64,000 nucleotides of DNA from Geodermatophilus africanus (GCF_900107105.1 NZ_FNOT01000011.1:112888-176887), one strand, 5' to 3'. Counted from the stretch's first letter, positions 36,937-46,000 are shown. The notes: a model not told the origin generated them from the sequence alone. Translations and numbers: made by a program.

Positions 36937-37113
36937 TCACTTTGCGGGCGGGGGGACCGGCTCCTCCAGCCAGTTCCAGCTGTGGTGGCTGAACAACGTC
37001 TTGTTGCCCCGGGCGTCGTACACGACGAGGTGACCGGTGGCGGTGAAGCTGAAGCGGGCGTCGTTGCCGAAGCGGAGCACTTCACCGTCGGCGCGGTGGA
37101 GGTCGAAGGCCAT
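36937..37113 (-). CDS. small hypothetical protein (58 aa)
   Basis: A short beta-rich protein starting MAFDLHRADGEVLRFGNDARF and ending SHHSWNWLEEPVPPPAK. It has alternating hydrophobic residues like a small beta-sandwich and is probably soluble. The ATG at 37113 is used; the frame extends 15 codons further up. It lies 62 nt downstream of helR on the same strand and might be co-transcribed. No family recognised. Confidence 0.6.
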   Translation of the reverse strand: MAFDLHRADGEVLRFGNDARFSFTATGHLVVYDARGNKTLFSHHSWNWLEEPVPPPAK

Positions 37114-37174
37114 GCCGGGAGCCTGGCACGAGAGTGGAGCCGGCCCGACCCGAGCCACCGTGGTGCGCCCCGTG

Positions 37175-39328
37175 TCAGGGGCTGGTGAGGACGACCAGCT
37201 GCTGGGTCGCCCGCGTCATCGCGACGTAGCGGTCGACCGCCCCCTCGACGCCCTCGCCGAACGCCTCGGGGTCGACGAGCACGACGAGGTCGAACTCGAG
37301 CCCCTTCGCCAGCTCCGGGGTCAGCGACCGGACGCGGGCGGTCCCCGGAAACGTGGGGTCGCCGATGACGCAGCCGATCCCCTCGGCGTGCGCGGCGAGC
37401 CACGTGTCGAGGACGTCGTGGAGCTCCGAGACGGGTCCGTGGACGACGGGGACGCCGGTGCTGCGGATGGAGGTCGGCACGTTGGCGTCCGGGAGCACGG
37501 CCCGGATGACCGGCTCGGCCGCCGCTATGACCTCCTCCGGCGTCCGGTAGTTGGTGCTCAGCGAGGCGAGCCGGATGTCGTCGAACCCGACCCGCTCGAG
37601 CCGTTCCCGCCACGACTCCGGAAAGCCGTGCCGGGCCTGGGCCCGGTCCCCCACGACGGTGAAGCTGCGGGAGGGGCAGCGGCGCAGCAGCACCTGCCAC
37701 TCCGCGTCGGTCAGCTCCTGGGCCTCGTCCACGACGACCTGTGCGAACGGGCCGGCGAGCTGGTCACGGTCGGCGCGGGGCAGGGCGGCCTCGTCGACCA
37801 GGGCGTCCCGGAGGTCGGCGTGGCGCAGGCTCGTCATCAGCAGCAGCTCGGAGTCGTCGGCCGCGATGAGCTCGTCGATGACGCCGGCCATGCGTTCGCG
37901 TTCCCGGGCGGTGACGAGCTCCTCCCGGCGCCTCCGCCGTTCCACCCGGGGGTCGCCGAGCCGCTGCCGCGCGGCGTCCAGCAGTGGCAGGTCGGACACC
38001 GTCCAGGCCTGCGGGTCGTCGCGCTGCAGCGCCCGGACCTCCTCGGCGCCGAGCCAGGGTGCGCACCGGCGCAGGTACGCGGGGACCGACCACAGGTCCC
38101 CGACGAGATCGGTCGCCTCGAGCAGCGGCCAGGCGCGGTCGAAGGTGGCGCGCAGCTCGCCGTCCCGCAGCAGCGCGGTGCGGACCAGGTCCGCCGGGAC
38201 GTCGTCGTCCTGGTGTGCGTCCACCAGGATGGTGAGCAGCTGCTCCCAGACCTGGTCGCGCGCCTCGTTGTGCGGGGTGCCGGGTTCCGCGGCCTCGAAC
38301 GCCTCCGCCCAGTCGTCGGTGCTCAGCTCCACGTCGGTCCAGGGGGTCTCGACCGTCGTCCCCCGGGCCGGCGGCTCCTCGTAGAACCGGACGGCCGCCT
38401 CGATCGCCTCGACCAGGCGCGCGGACGACTTCAGGCGGGCCACCTCGGGGTCGGTCTCGACCGCCGCCGCGGCGCCCTCGGGGACGAGGTCGCGCAGCGT
38501 GCAGATCTGCACGCCCTCCTCCCCGAGGCTGGGGAGGACGTCGGAGACGTAGGCCAGGTAGGGCTGGTGCGGACCGACGAACAGCACGCCGCCCCGCCGG
38601 TGGCCGAGGCGGGGGTCGGCGTAGAGCAGGTAGGCGGTGCGGTGCAGCGCGACGACGGTCTTCCCCGTCCCCGGACCGCCGTCGACGACGAGCGCGCCGC
38701 GGGACCCCGCGCGGATGATGGCGTCCTGGTCGGCCTGGATGGTGCCGAGGACGTCGCGCATCCGCGCCGACCGGTTACCGCCCAGGCTGGCGATGAACGC
38801 GGACTGGTCGTCGAGCGCGGCGGCGTGCCCGGCGAACCCGTCCGGGTCGAACACCTCGTCCCAGTAGTCGGTGAGCCGGCCGCGGGTCCAGCGGTACCTG
38901 CGCCGGCTGGCCAGACCCATCGGGTCGGCGTGGGTCGCCCCGAAGAACGGCTCAGCCGCGGGGGAGCGCCAGTCCAGCAGCAGCCGTCGACCCGCGCCGT
39001 CCGTGAGACCGAGTCGTCCGACGTACACGGGCTCGGCACCGTCGGCGCCGACCATGTGTCCGAGGCACAGGTCCAGGCCGAAGCGGCGCAGGGCGCGCAG
39101 GCGGGCGGTCAGCCGGTGGACCTCCAGGTCGCGGTCCAGCGCCTCCTGCCCGGTGCCGCCGGGCGCCCGGCGCTCGGCGTCGAGGCGGTCGGACAGGTCG
39201 GCGACGGTCTGCTGGAGGCTCTCCGCGATGGCGGCGAAGTGCTGCTCGTCGGCGGCGATCAGCGCCGGGTCGGCCTTGTGGGCGAGGGTGTCGGGGAGGT
39301 CGAACGCGCTGGTGGTCACGGGGGTCAC
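37175..39328 (-). CDS. helR: HelR-type UvrD-like ATPase (RNA polymerase rescue, rifamycin tolerance)
   Basis: A 717-residue superfamily 1 helicase-like protein. Residues about 25-75 form a coiled coil; Walker A VVDGGPGTGKTVVAL lies near residue 216, motif II VVVDEAQELTDAEW near 530, STNYRTPEEVIAAA near 596, and AMTRATQQLVVL at the end. The length and the N-terminal arm fit the HelD/HelR group, in which HelR displaces rifamycin from RNA polymerase. A GTG start at 39328 with CGGAG upstream gives the normal N-terminus. An inverted repeat about 125 nt upstream (39452-39477) may be its rifamycin-associated element. Confidence 0.85.
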   Translation of the reverse strand: MTPVTTSAFDLPDTLAHKADPALIAADEQHFAAIAESLQQTVADLSDRLDAERRAPGGTGQEALDRDLEVHRLTARLRALRRFGLDLCLGHMVGADGAEPVYVGRLGLTDGAGRRLLLDWRSPAAEPFFGATHADPMGLASRRRYRWTRGRLTDYWDEVFDPDGFAGHAAALDDQSAFIASLGGNRSARMRDVLGTIQADQDAIIRAGSRGALVVDGGPGTGKTVVALHRTAYLLYADPRLGHRRGGVLFVGPHQPYLAYVSDVLPSLGEEGVQICTLRDLVPEGAAAAVETDPEVARLKSSARLVEAIEAAVRFYEEPPARGTTVETPWTDVELSTDDWAEAFEAAEPGTPHNEARDQVWEQLLTILVDAHQDDDVPADLVRTALLRDGELRATFDRAWPLLEATDLVGDLWSVPAYLRRCAPWLGAEEVRALQRDDPQAWTVSDLPLLDAARQRLGDPRVERRRRREELVTARERERMAGVIDELIAADDSELLLMTSLRHADLRDALVDEAALPRADRDQLAGPFAQVVVDEAQELTDAEWQVLLRRCPSRSFTVVGDRAQARHGFPESWRERLERVGFDDIRLASLSTNYRTPEEVIAAAEPVIRAVLPDANVPTSIRSTGVPVVHGPVSELHDVLDTWLAAHAEGIGCVIGDPTFPGTARVRSLTPELAKGLEFDLVVLVDPEAFGEGVEGAVDRYVAMTRATQQLVVLTSP

Positions 39329-39451
39329 GTCATCGGCTCCGATCTGAGGCCGTCGGCGCCCACTGCGCTGGACGGGGCGCCCGGACCGGCGTCCCCGCAC
39401 GCACGCCGCGAGGGGTCGTCTCCGCAGGTCCCGGCCTCGGCCCGACGAGTC

Positions 39452-39477
39452 TGCGGCAAGGCCAGGGTCTTGCCGCA
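39452..39477 (-). promoter_or_regulatory. putative rifamycin-associated element (RAE) upstream of helR
   Basis: A perfect inverted repeat: 9-nt arms TGCGGCAAG and CTTGCCGCA with an 8-nt spacer. Read toward helR it is preceded by GGGGCTTGCGGCAAG, which resembles the RAE described upstream of rifamycin-resistance genes as I recall it. Position and gene agree with that role. On the plus strand TTGCCG (39470-39475) and TATACG (39493-39498), 17 nt apart, look like a -35/-10 pair facing away from helR. Confidence 0.65.
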
Positions 39478-39478
39478 A

Positions 39479-40246
39479 GCCCCCGGGTGCGCTATACGTT
39501 GAGGTGGCAGGGAGGTGGGACTCGCTCGTCCCACGTCTCCCGTGGGATCCCGGTGCAGCGCTCGGTCCCCGCCTCCGTGCCTCTGGAGGTCAAGAGCCGG
39601 CGGCGTCGAGCAAGGCCGTGACCGCCGCGCGTTCTGCCTCGCGACCGGCCAGCACGGCGCCGACCGCACCGGCCTCGACTGCAGCGCACCCACGATGCGC
39701 ACCACCACTTCCGTGGCCGCAGCGGACGCTCGGGAGGGGGCCGGCAGCTCAGGCCAGACGGTGACCCGGACCATGACCTTCGGCACGTCTGCGTGGCGTC
39801 GGCCACGCGAACCATCCGTGCCATGACCACGCACACGCACACGCACACCCTCGCCTCCGCCGCCACGTGCCGGGCACCGACCCGGGGCACATAGACGATC
39901 CGGCTGGCGACCTGGATGCGGCTCCGTGGTCACCGGTGGCGAGAGACGGCGGAGGCGTCCGCTGTGAGCCACCTGCCTTCGTCGCGCTGCTGGTGCCGTC
40001 GTGGGCCGGGGAGATCGGCGAGTACGCCGTACTCGGTCGGACCCACCTGCCGACCGTGCCGGGGATGGTGCCGGCCGTGTTGCTCCGGCCCGTCGAGGAC
40101 GTGCGCTGACACGTCGACACCCGTTGCGTCCCCGACCGGGCCATCCGGTGAGCAGACCCGGCGACATCACCGATCCGAGGACGTCCGGTCCCCGACGACC
40201 TCGACCACAGACCCGAGACCGCCCACCGCCTCAGCCGGAGTTCGTC
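39479..40246. other. 768-nt interval without an intact gene
   Basis: No complete gene is seen. On the minus strand, 39590-39670 reads LAGREAERAAVTALLDAAGS then a stop, which looks like the start of a LuxR-type ATPase regulator cut short. A CACGCA repeat of about 3.5 units lies at 39828-39849. An 80-codon plus-strand frame at 39867-40109 has no recognised family. A possible plus-strand promoter overlaps the RAE region at its left end. Confidence 0.4.
39590..39670 (-). pseudogene. N-terminal fragment of a LuxR-type AAA regulator
   Basis: About 25 codons match the usual start of large LuxR-family ATPase regulators (VGREAE, then a helix ending in LLDAA), which precedes the Walker A loop in intact members. 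Here a stop follows at once. It is a very short remnant and could be chance. Confidence 0.25.
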
Positions 40247-40693
40247 ATGACCAGCACCGCCGCTCTCCGAGCCCGCTCCGATCGCCGCAGCCTGCGCACA
40301 CCAGTGGCGTGGGGCGTCGTCATCGGCGTCCTCCAGGCCGCCTCCCCGTTCGCCTTCTTCTGGCTGGACTCCGGGACCGTCTACGCCCTCGGGCTCGCCC
40401 TGTTCGCCACGGTCTACATCGGCTTCGCCGTCGCCGACGGGCGCCGACACGTCCTCGCCGTCGAGACGGCCGTCGCGTCGGCCTTCGTGGTCGTCGCCGC
40501 GGCGGCGGTGACCGGATCGGCCTGGCTGATCGTCGCCGGCCTGGCCGGCCACGGCCTCAAGGACATGTGGCAGCACCGCACCGGCTTCGTCGCCGGCACC
40601 CGCTGGTGGCCGCCGTTCTGCGCCGCCGTCGACTTCGTCGCCGCCGGACTCATCGCCGTCGCGATCACGGCCGACCTCCCCCTCCTGTCCTGA
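40247..40693 (+). CDS. hypothetical four-TM membrane protein
   Basis: A 148-residue membrane protein with about four helices: TPVAWGVVIGVLQAASPFAF, VYALGLALFATVYIGFAVA, a third in FVVVAAAAVTGSAWLIVAG, and a fourth in FVAAGLIAVAITA. A conserved-looking loop GHGLKDMWQHRTGFVAGTRWW joins the last two. Function unknown. It is upstream of the membrane-anchored hydrolase by 88 nt on the same strand. Confidence 0.75.
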   Translation: MTSTAALRARSDRRSLRTPVAWGVVIGVLQAASPFAFFWLDSGTVYALGLALFATVYIGFAVADGRRHVLAVETAVASAFVVVAAAAVTGSAWLIVAGLAGHGLKDMWQHRTGFVAGTRWWPPFCAAVDFVAAGLIAVAITADLPLLS

Positions 40694-40781
40694 GGACCGG
40701 GCGAGACCACCGGGTCGAGCGGCGCGGCCGCCACCCAGGCTCAGCCCCAGCCGTCCACCCAACCCGACGAAGGGCCGCACG

Positions 40782-42140
40782 ATGACCACCGCATCGACCG
40801 CCGCACCCGCCGTGCCCACCACCGGCTGCCGATCCCGCCGCGGTCCCATCCGGCGGATCATCGCCGGCTCGCTGGTGACCGGGGCGGTCCTCGCCGCCGG
40901 ACTCCCCCTGATCGTGTTCGCCGGTGCACCCGAGCCCGTCATCACCGGCTCGGCACTGCTCGGCTTCGCGGCCGGCTGGGCCGTGCTGGCGGCGCTGTCG
41001 GCCCGGATGACCGACCAGCCGCAGCGGTGGGCCTGGCTTCCGGCCGCCGCCCTGGCAGTGGCCGGGCTGGGGCTGCTGGTCCTGACGCCGGACGACCGGG
41101 TGCTGACCGCCGCTGGGTGGGTGTGGCCTCCGGTGCTGCTCGCGCTCGCCGTCTGGCTGGGCGTCCGCGTCCGCCGCTCCCTGGCCGTCGGCAGCGGCCG
41201 CTGGCTGCTCTACCCGGTCGTGGCGGTCATGGCCCTCGCGGCCGTCGGCGGTGCGGTGGAGACGGTCGGGCTGGCCGCCGACCAGCGCGCCCACCCCATG
41301 CCCGGGCAGTCCTACGACGTCGGCGGCTACCGGCTGCACCTGCACTGCACCGGCTCGGGCGGCCCCACTGTCGTCCTGCAGAGCGGACTCGGCGCAACGT
41401 CCGCGAACTGGGCCCGCATCGCCCCCGTCGTTGCAGGCAGCACCCGGGTGTGCGCCTACGACCGCGCCGGGCAGGGCTGGAGCGAGGACGCGCCCTCCGA
41501 GCGGGACGGGCTGCAGGCCGCCGCCGATCTGCACATCCTGCTGCGCCGCGCCGGCGAGGACGGCCCCTACGTGCTGGTCGGGCACTCGATCGGCGGCGAC
41601 CACGCGATGACCTACGCCGCCCGCTACCCCGACCAGGTGGCCGGGATGGTCCTGCTCGACGCGACCGACCCCTACCGGGCCACCGCTTCCGGTGCGGTCT
41701 CCGCCGGTCCGCCCAGCGCGGTCGCGCTGGTGCCCAGCCTCGCGCGCCTCGGCATCGGGCGGCTGCTGCCGACCTCCTTCTGGTCCGCTCTCCCGGAGCC
41801 GGCCGCGGGACAGGTGCAGGCGTTCTCCTCCAGCCCCCGCGGCGCGCGCAACACCCGCGACGAGGTCGCCACCCTGCCCGCCCTGCTGACCCAGGCCCAG
41901 GCGCTGACGAGCCTCCTCGGGGACACGCCGCTGGTGGTGGTGACGGCCGCCGGACACGACTCGGATCCGCAGCGGACGGCCGCCCAGGAGCGGATGGCCG
42001 CGCTGTCCACGAACAGCAGTCATCGTTTCGCCAACGCCACGCATGCGGGCCTGCTCGACGAGCCGGGCGGTGCGCAGCTGTCGGTGCGCGCCATCGACGA
42101 CGTCGTCCAGGCCGTGCGTACCGGTTCCCCGCCGGACTGA
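40782..42140 (+). CDS. membrane-anchored alpha/beta hydrolase
   Basis: A 452-residue protein. The first 160 residues hold about four hydrophobic helices; the rest is an alpha/beta hydrolase with SGLGATSANWARI, YDRAGQGWSE, the nucleophile elbow VGHSIGGDHAM, LLDATDPYRA, and a late His (FANATHAGLLDEP). The active site probably faces the outside of the membrane. The substrate is unknown. The ATG at 40782 lies after ACGATG spacing with a weak ribosome-binding site. Confidence 0.85.
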   Translation: MTTASTAAPAVPTTGCRSRRGPIRRIIAGSLVTGAVLAAGLPLIVFAGAPEPVITGSALLGFAAGWAVLAALSARMTDQPQRWAWLPAAALAVAGLGLLVLTPDDRVLTAAGWVWPPVLLALAVWLGVRVRRSLAVGSGRWLLYPVVAVMALAAVGGAVETVGLAADQRAHPMPGQSYDVGGYRLHLHCTGSGGPTVVLQSGLGATSANWARIAPVVAGSTRVCAYDRAGQGWSEDAPSERDGLQAAADLHILLRRAGEDGPYVLVGHSIGGDHAMTYAARYPDQVAGMVLLDATDPYRATASGAVSAGPPSAVALVPSLARLGIGRLLPTSFWSALPEPAAGQVQAFSSSPRGARNTRDEVATLPALLTQAQALTSLLGDTPLVVVTAAGHDSDPQRTAAQERMAALSTNSSHRFANATHAGLLDEPGGAQLSVRAIDDVVQAVRTGSPPD

Positions 42141-42290
42141 CGCAGCGGGGTCCGCCGGACCCGACGCCTGAGCTGCTGCGACACCGCCTGCTGCGGGACC
42201 GGGTCGCGACTCAGCCGGCGGGGCCGTGCCGGAGGCATCTGGACGGTCCGCCCCGACGGGGCTGGACTGGCACCCCGCCCTGGAGGCGCC

Positions 42291-42398
42291 ATGACCACCG
42301 AGCTCATGACGACGACGCCCCACCCAGGAGACCGCGGGCCCGCTGCGCCGCTGCCCCTGGGCGGGCTCTCCCTCACCGCCCCGGCCCGCTGCGGCTGA
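42291..42398 (+). CDS. 35-codon leader-like ORF
   Basis: A short ORF (MTTELMTTTPHPGDRGPAA...) with a good GGAGG site 6 nt before the ATG. It ends 34 nt before the start of the broken multicopper oxidase, which also has a GGAGG site. It may be a leader peptide, or a remnant. No homology recognised. Confidence 0.3.
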   Translation: MTTELMTTTPHPGDRGPAAPLPLGGLSLTAPARCG

Positions 42399-43470
42399 GG
42401 ACCCGCACGCTCCACGTGCTGGAGGACCTCCCGTGGACACCTTCCCCACCGACACCACCGACCTGCCGGAGGCCACCCGGCCCGAGCTGCTCGTGCTGGG
42501 CCCCGGCGACGAACTGCGGCTGCGGCCCGCTCCGGTCGCCAAGCGACGGGCGACACGACGGTGCGCGGATGCTCGGCTACAACGGCTCGATCCCCGGTCC
42601 CACGCTGAAGGTCCGGCAGGGCTCGGAGATCGTCGTGCACGTCACCAACGGCACCGACCTGGACACCACCGTGCACTGGCACGGGCTCCGCCTGGAGAAC
42701 CGCTACGACGGGGTGCCGCACGAGACCCGGGCGCCGATCCCGCCGGGCGGCGAGTTCACCTACCGCATCCAGTTCCCCGACCCGGGCCTGTACTGGTACC
42801 ACCCGCACATCCGCGAGGACGTCACCCAGGAGTTGGGCCTCTACGGCAGCATCCTGGTCGATCCCGCCGAGCCGGACTACTGGCCACCGGCGCACCGCGA
42901 CGTGGTGCTGACCCTCGACGACCTGCTGCTCGAGGACGGCGTGATCGCCCCGTTCAGCCGCACCGAGACCAACTACGCGGCGATGGGCCGCTACGGCAAC
43001 CTGATGCTCACCGGCGGCGAGACCGCCCCGGCGTTCGCCGCGAGGGCCGGCGAGGTCGTCCGGCCCTGGCTGACCAACACCGCCAACAGCCGCGTCTTCC
43101 GGGTCGGCGTGCCCGGAGCCCGGATGAAGCTCGTCGGCGGGGACAGCGGCCGGGTGGAGCGCGAGGAGTTCATCGCCGACGTGGTGCTGGCCCCGTCGGA
43201 GCGAGCGGTCGTGGACGTGCTGTTCGACCGACCGGGCGAGTTCGCGCTGGAGCATCGCACCCCGAACCGGACCTACCGGCTGGCGGCGATCACCGTCACC
43301 GGTGAGCTCGCGGAGCCGCCGCTGACCGAGCAGTTCGAGGTGCTGCGCACGGCACCGGAACTGGTGGCCGAGCGCGAGCAGCTCGACGCGTGGCTGGCCG
43401 CGCCGCCGGATGAGGTGCTCGCCATCGTCGCGGAGATGGACGACCCGGGCGCGGCCCCGGCGGCGGACCG

Positions 43471-43782
43471 GTGACGCACGCCTGCCCGATGCACCCCGAG
43501 GTGGTGAGCGACCAGCCGGGGCGCTGCCCGAAGTGCGGCATGAAGCTGATGACGACCGCCCCGGCCGGGGGCGCCGCCGGTCACGCCATGGGCCACGGTC
43601 ACGCCATGGGCCACGGTCACGACATGGGCCACGGTCACGACATGGACCACGGTCACGACATGGACCACGGCGCGGCCGCCCGTCCCCGCGGGACACCCCA
43701 GAGATCATCATGTCGCCGCAGCCGCCCCGACCTGACTGCGCGCACCGAGACGAGGCCGGGCGCCCGCGCACCGCACCCCTGA
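43471..43782 (+). CDS. heavy-metal-binding (YHS-like) domain with His/Met-rich repeat
   Basis: A 103-codon ORF that overlaps the oxidase stop as GTGA. It begins with ACPMHPEV and CPKCGMKLM, the pattern of the small domain found in CopA-type ATPases and some multicopper oxidases, followed by GHGHAM/GHGHDM/DHGHDM repeats that could bind copper. The last 35 residues are non-conserved. It may still be made as a small copper-binding protein, though it most likely derives from the middle of the oxidase. Confidence 0.5.
   Translation: MTHACPMHPEVVSDQPGRCPKCGMKLMTTAPAGGAAGHAMGHGHAMGHGHDMGHGHDMDHGHDMDHGAAARPRGTPQRSSCRRSRPDLTARTETRPGARAPHP
43579..43670 (+). repeat. 18-nt coding tandem repeat
   Basis: About five copies of an 18-nt unit close to GGCCACGGTCACGACATG, with A/C and G/A changes between units. 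It encodes the hexapeptide GHGH(A/D)M or DHGHDM. The copies are contiguous without spacers. Changes in copy number would keep the frame and alter metal-binding capacity. Confidence 0.85.
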
Positions 43783-44370
43783 GCTTGCGATCACCGGCAC
43801 GCCGCCGGACCGGGAGCCGCGCATCGACCCGCCACGCTGACCCTGCCCCGGCCGCGGTCATGGTGTGCCGGTCCTCGCCGCGGTCAAGGTCGTTCGTGCA
43901 GTGGGGCGCTCCACCTTGACCGCGCTCCGGGCCGGCACGAACCGCAGCTGCCGGGGGCAGCAGAAATGGACCAATTGACCCGGGGCCCCTCCACAGATGG
44001 GGCGCTAAGCGTCCCTTCGGGATGGGCCTGCGGCCCACCCTTCCCCCGACCCCCTGCAGCCGGAAGAGAGCCGGTTGTTGAGAGCGGCCAGGACTGTGTG
44101 GATGGGGGCGTCGGAGACCCCCGAACCGAAGGAAGCGCCGTGCGCGCTGGTCGGGTGATCACCGCAAGGGGATCCTGCTCGGGGCGCCCTTGGTGGTCGG
44201 CCTAGCAGCTCAGTAGGGGTGGCTCACATGCGCAGGCGGTGCGCGGCCAGCTGCACGCGCTGCCAGTCGAGGGCGCAGCCGGGCGGTGCGGGGTACGGCG
44301 GGCGCATCGCACAGGTCGAGCCCGCCGCACCCCGCTGCCCTTGGACAGGTTGCGGTTCGAGCGTCGTGAG
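43783..44370. other. 588-nt interval without a recognised gene
   Basis: No supportable gene. Short frames have no conserved content. On the plus strand a hydrophobic end of a reading frame, HRKGILLGAPLVVGLAAQ then stop (about 44160-44215), could be the tail of a lost membrane protein. The interval separates the broken oxidase from the glycosyltransferase and is likely degraded DNA. Confidence 0.4.
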
Positions 44371-45507
44371 TCAGCCGGTGGCGAGGCGTTCGACGGCGTC
44401 GGCCGCGGGGCCGGACCCACCGGTGGCGCGCACCTGGTCCCGCAGCGCCCGCGCCCGGCGTGCGCAGGCGCGCGCGGCGGCGACGGCCGAGCGCAGCGCG
44501 GCCGGCTCGACGGCCGCCAACTGGACGCCCGCACCGATGCGCTCGAGGGTCTTGGCGTTCAGGAACTGGTCGACCGCCTGCGGGACGGCGACCGTCGGCA
44601 CGCCGTACCAGAGGGCCTCTCCCGCGCCGCCCATGCCCGCGTGAGTGACGAACAGGTCGGCGTGCGCCAGGACGTCCATCTGCGGCTGCACCCGTGCCAC
44701 CACCGCTCCCCGCGGCAGCGGGCCGAGGTCGGCCGGGTCGACCTTGCCGCTGGCGAGGACCACGCGGTGGTCCTCGCCCAGGACCTGCAGGCACAGCCGG
44801 TAGAGGTCAGGGCGATCGGTGTAGGCCGTGCCCAGGCCGACGTAGACCAGCGGCCGGTCATCACCGGATGGTGGCGCCCAGCCGGTCAGCCGCGACGGGT
44901 CGGGGCACGGTCCAGCGAAGACGTAGCGGTCGGGATCGACCCGGTCCGCGTGCGGCTGCAGCACCCGCGGCACCAGGACGACGCACGCCGACGGCCGGCC
45001 CACGAACGCCTCACCGTCGTCGGTCACCCCGTGCGCGTCGAGCCACTCCCGCAGTGCCGCGGCGAACCGCCGCCCGCTGGGGCCGGCCGCCACCGCCGCC
45101 TCGTGCTCGGCCATGTCCTCCTCGTAGCCGTCCCAGGCGACGTACGCGGGGCTCAGCTGCACGGCGGGGACGTCCCAGCGGCGCGCGGCCACGCGACCGG
45201 CATAGCCGCCGATGTCGTAGAGCACCGCATTGGGCCTGGCCTGCTCCTCCAGCAGGGGCAGCACCGCCGCCTGCTCGTCGAGGAACACGTGGCGCGCCTG
45301 CGCCACGTCCTGTGGCCAGTGCTCGTCCGCAGTGGGCAGCAGCGAGCGGTGCGCAAGGACGTCGGCGCCCGTAGGCGCAACCAGCCGGGCGAGGCGCTCC
45401 CCGACGGCATAGGTGACGCGGTGACCGCGGCGGACGAGCTCGGCGATGACGGCGAGGCCGGGGTAGACGTGGCTCGGTGCGGTGGTGCCAACCATCAGGA
45501 GGTGCAC
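44371..45507 (-). CDS. MGT-family (macrolide-type) glycosyltransferase
   Basis: A 378-residue GT1/GT-B glycosyltransferase. VHLLMVGTTAPSHVYPGLAVIAEL is the N-terminal Rossmann start; VYVGLGTAY, then VQPQMDVLAHADLFVTHAGMGGAGEALWYGVP match the donor-binding signature, ending in PQAVDQFLNAKTLERIGAG. The family transfers sugar from UDP-glucose to macrolides or other natural products, and includes the rifamycin glycosyltransferase Rgt. The GTG at 45507 follows AGGACTGTCCC. An RAE-like GGGGCTTGC and inverted repeat lie about 200 nt upstream. The acceptor is unknown. Confidence 0.82.
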   Translation of the reverse strand: MHLLMVGTTAPSHVYPGLAVIAELVRRGHRVTYAVGERLARLVAPTGADVLAHRSLLPTADEHWPQDVAQARHVFLDEQAAVLPLLEEQARPNAVLYDIGGYAGRVAARRWDVPAVQLSPAYVAWDGYEEDMAEHEAAVAAGPSGRRFAAALREWLDAHGVTDDGEAFVGRPSACVVLVPRVLQPHADRVDPDRYVFAGPCPDPSRLTGWAPPSGDDRPLVYVGLGTAYTDRPDLYRLCLQVLGEDHRVVLASGKVDPADLGPLPRGAVVARVQPQMDVLAHADLFVTHAGMGGAGEALWYGVPTVAVPQAVDQFLNAKTLERIGAGVQLAAVEPAALRSAVAAARACARRARALRDQVRATGGSGPAADAVERLATG

Positions 45508-46000
45508 GGGACAGTCCTTCCTCAAGGGGACGCGACGCCCGGACGGGCGGCGCGGGGCACGCGGGCGCACCCCCAGGACGTCGAGCGTCGGGAGGTGCGG
45601 CCTGGGCCGGCCCTAGAGGAAGAGGAGCTGCTGCACGTAGCGAGCCTGACGCGTCGGGGTCGCGCCGAGCAACAGGGTTCTCATGACCTGGCGCCGCAGA
45701 GGTGGGAAGTCACCTCGCGGCAAGCCCCGGCACCATCACCCGCACCGAAGGCGAGGCGGTCCCGCGAGGGAGGGTTCTTGGCATCTCGCGATCGACCATG
45801 CGGATTGTGATCGGTTTGTCCGCGAGGGCCGGCTTGCAGGACGATCCGATTCACTAACGTCGGCCTGACCGCGAGGAGCCGCAGCGGGTTTGCCTTGCGG
45901 ACGGCACCGAGGTGCATGACGAGCGCACCGATGAGTTGTCGTACGGCGACGGGTCTGTGCTGGCAGGACTACTCCAGAGGAGCGGATCGAGGAGTTGCAC
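45508..46000. other. 493-nt interval upstream of glycosyltransferase and VOC gene
   Basis: Divergent intergenic space with no supportable gene. An imperfect inverted repeat (GAGGTG at 45699-45704 and CACCTC at 45711-45716, extended by CCGC and GCGG) is followed at 45721-45727 by CAAGCCC, so that the minus strand reads GGGGCTTGC into the repeat. The rest holds only short, non-conserved frames. Confidence 0.45.

Larger units (their letters stand above)
42433..43782 (+). pseudogene. broken multicopper oxidase with heavy-metal-binding tail
   Basis: A laccase-like oxidase in pieces. GTG 42433 (GGAGG site) reads PTDTTDLPEATRPELLVLGP. Near 42545 the sense sequence moves to the second frame (GDTTV) and near 42562 to the third (MLGYNGSIPGPTLKV). 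From 42569 to 43474 the frame is intact, with copper motifs VHWHG and YWYHPHI and two cupredoxin domains. It ends in TGA overlapping GTG 43471, which opens the metal-binding segment CPMHPEVVSDQPGRCPKCGMKL and a His/Met repeat. Intact relatives continue into a third cupredoxin domain with the remaining copper ligands; this is absent. The enzyme cannot be active as an oxidase. Confidence 0.75.

Noticed and set aside
39828..39849. CACGCA short repeat as a functional element
   Set aside because: Only about 3.5 units in a gene-poor interval; likely slippage.
43579..43670. Possible CRISPR-like array
   Set aside because: Units are directly contiguous with no spacers and encode a regular peptide repeat; no cas genes nearby.
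44160..44215. Hydrophobic C-terminal tail on the plus strand
   Set aside because: Too short to call a gene; mentioned only in the interval note.
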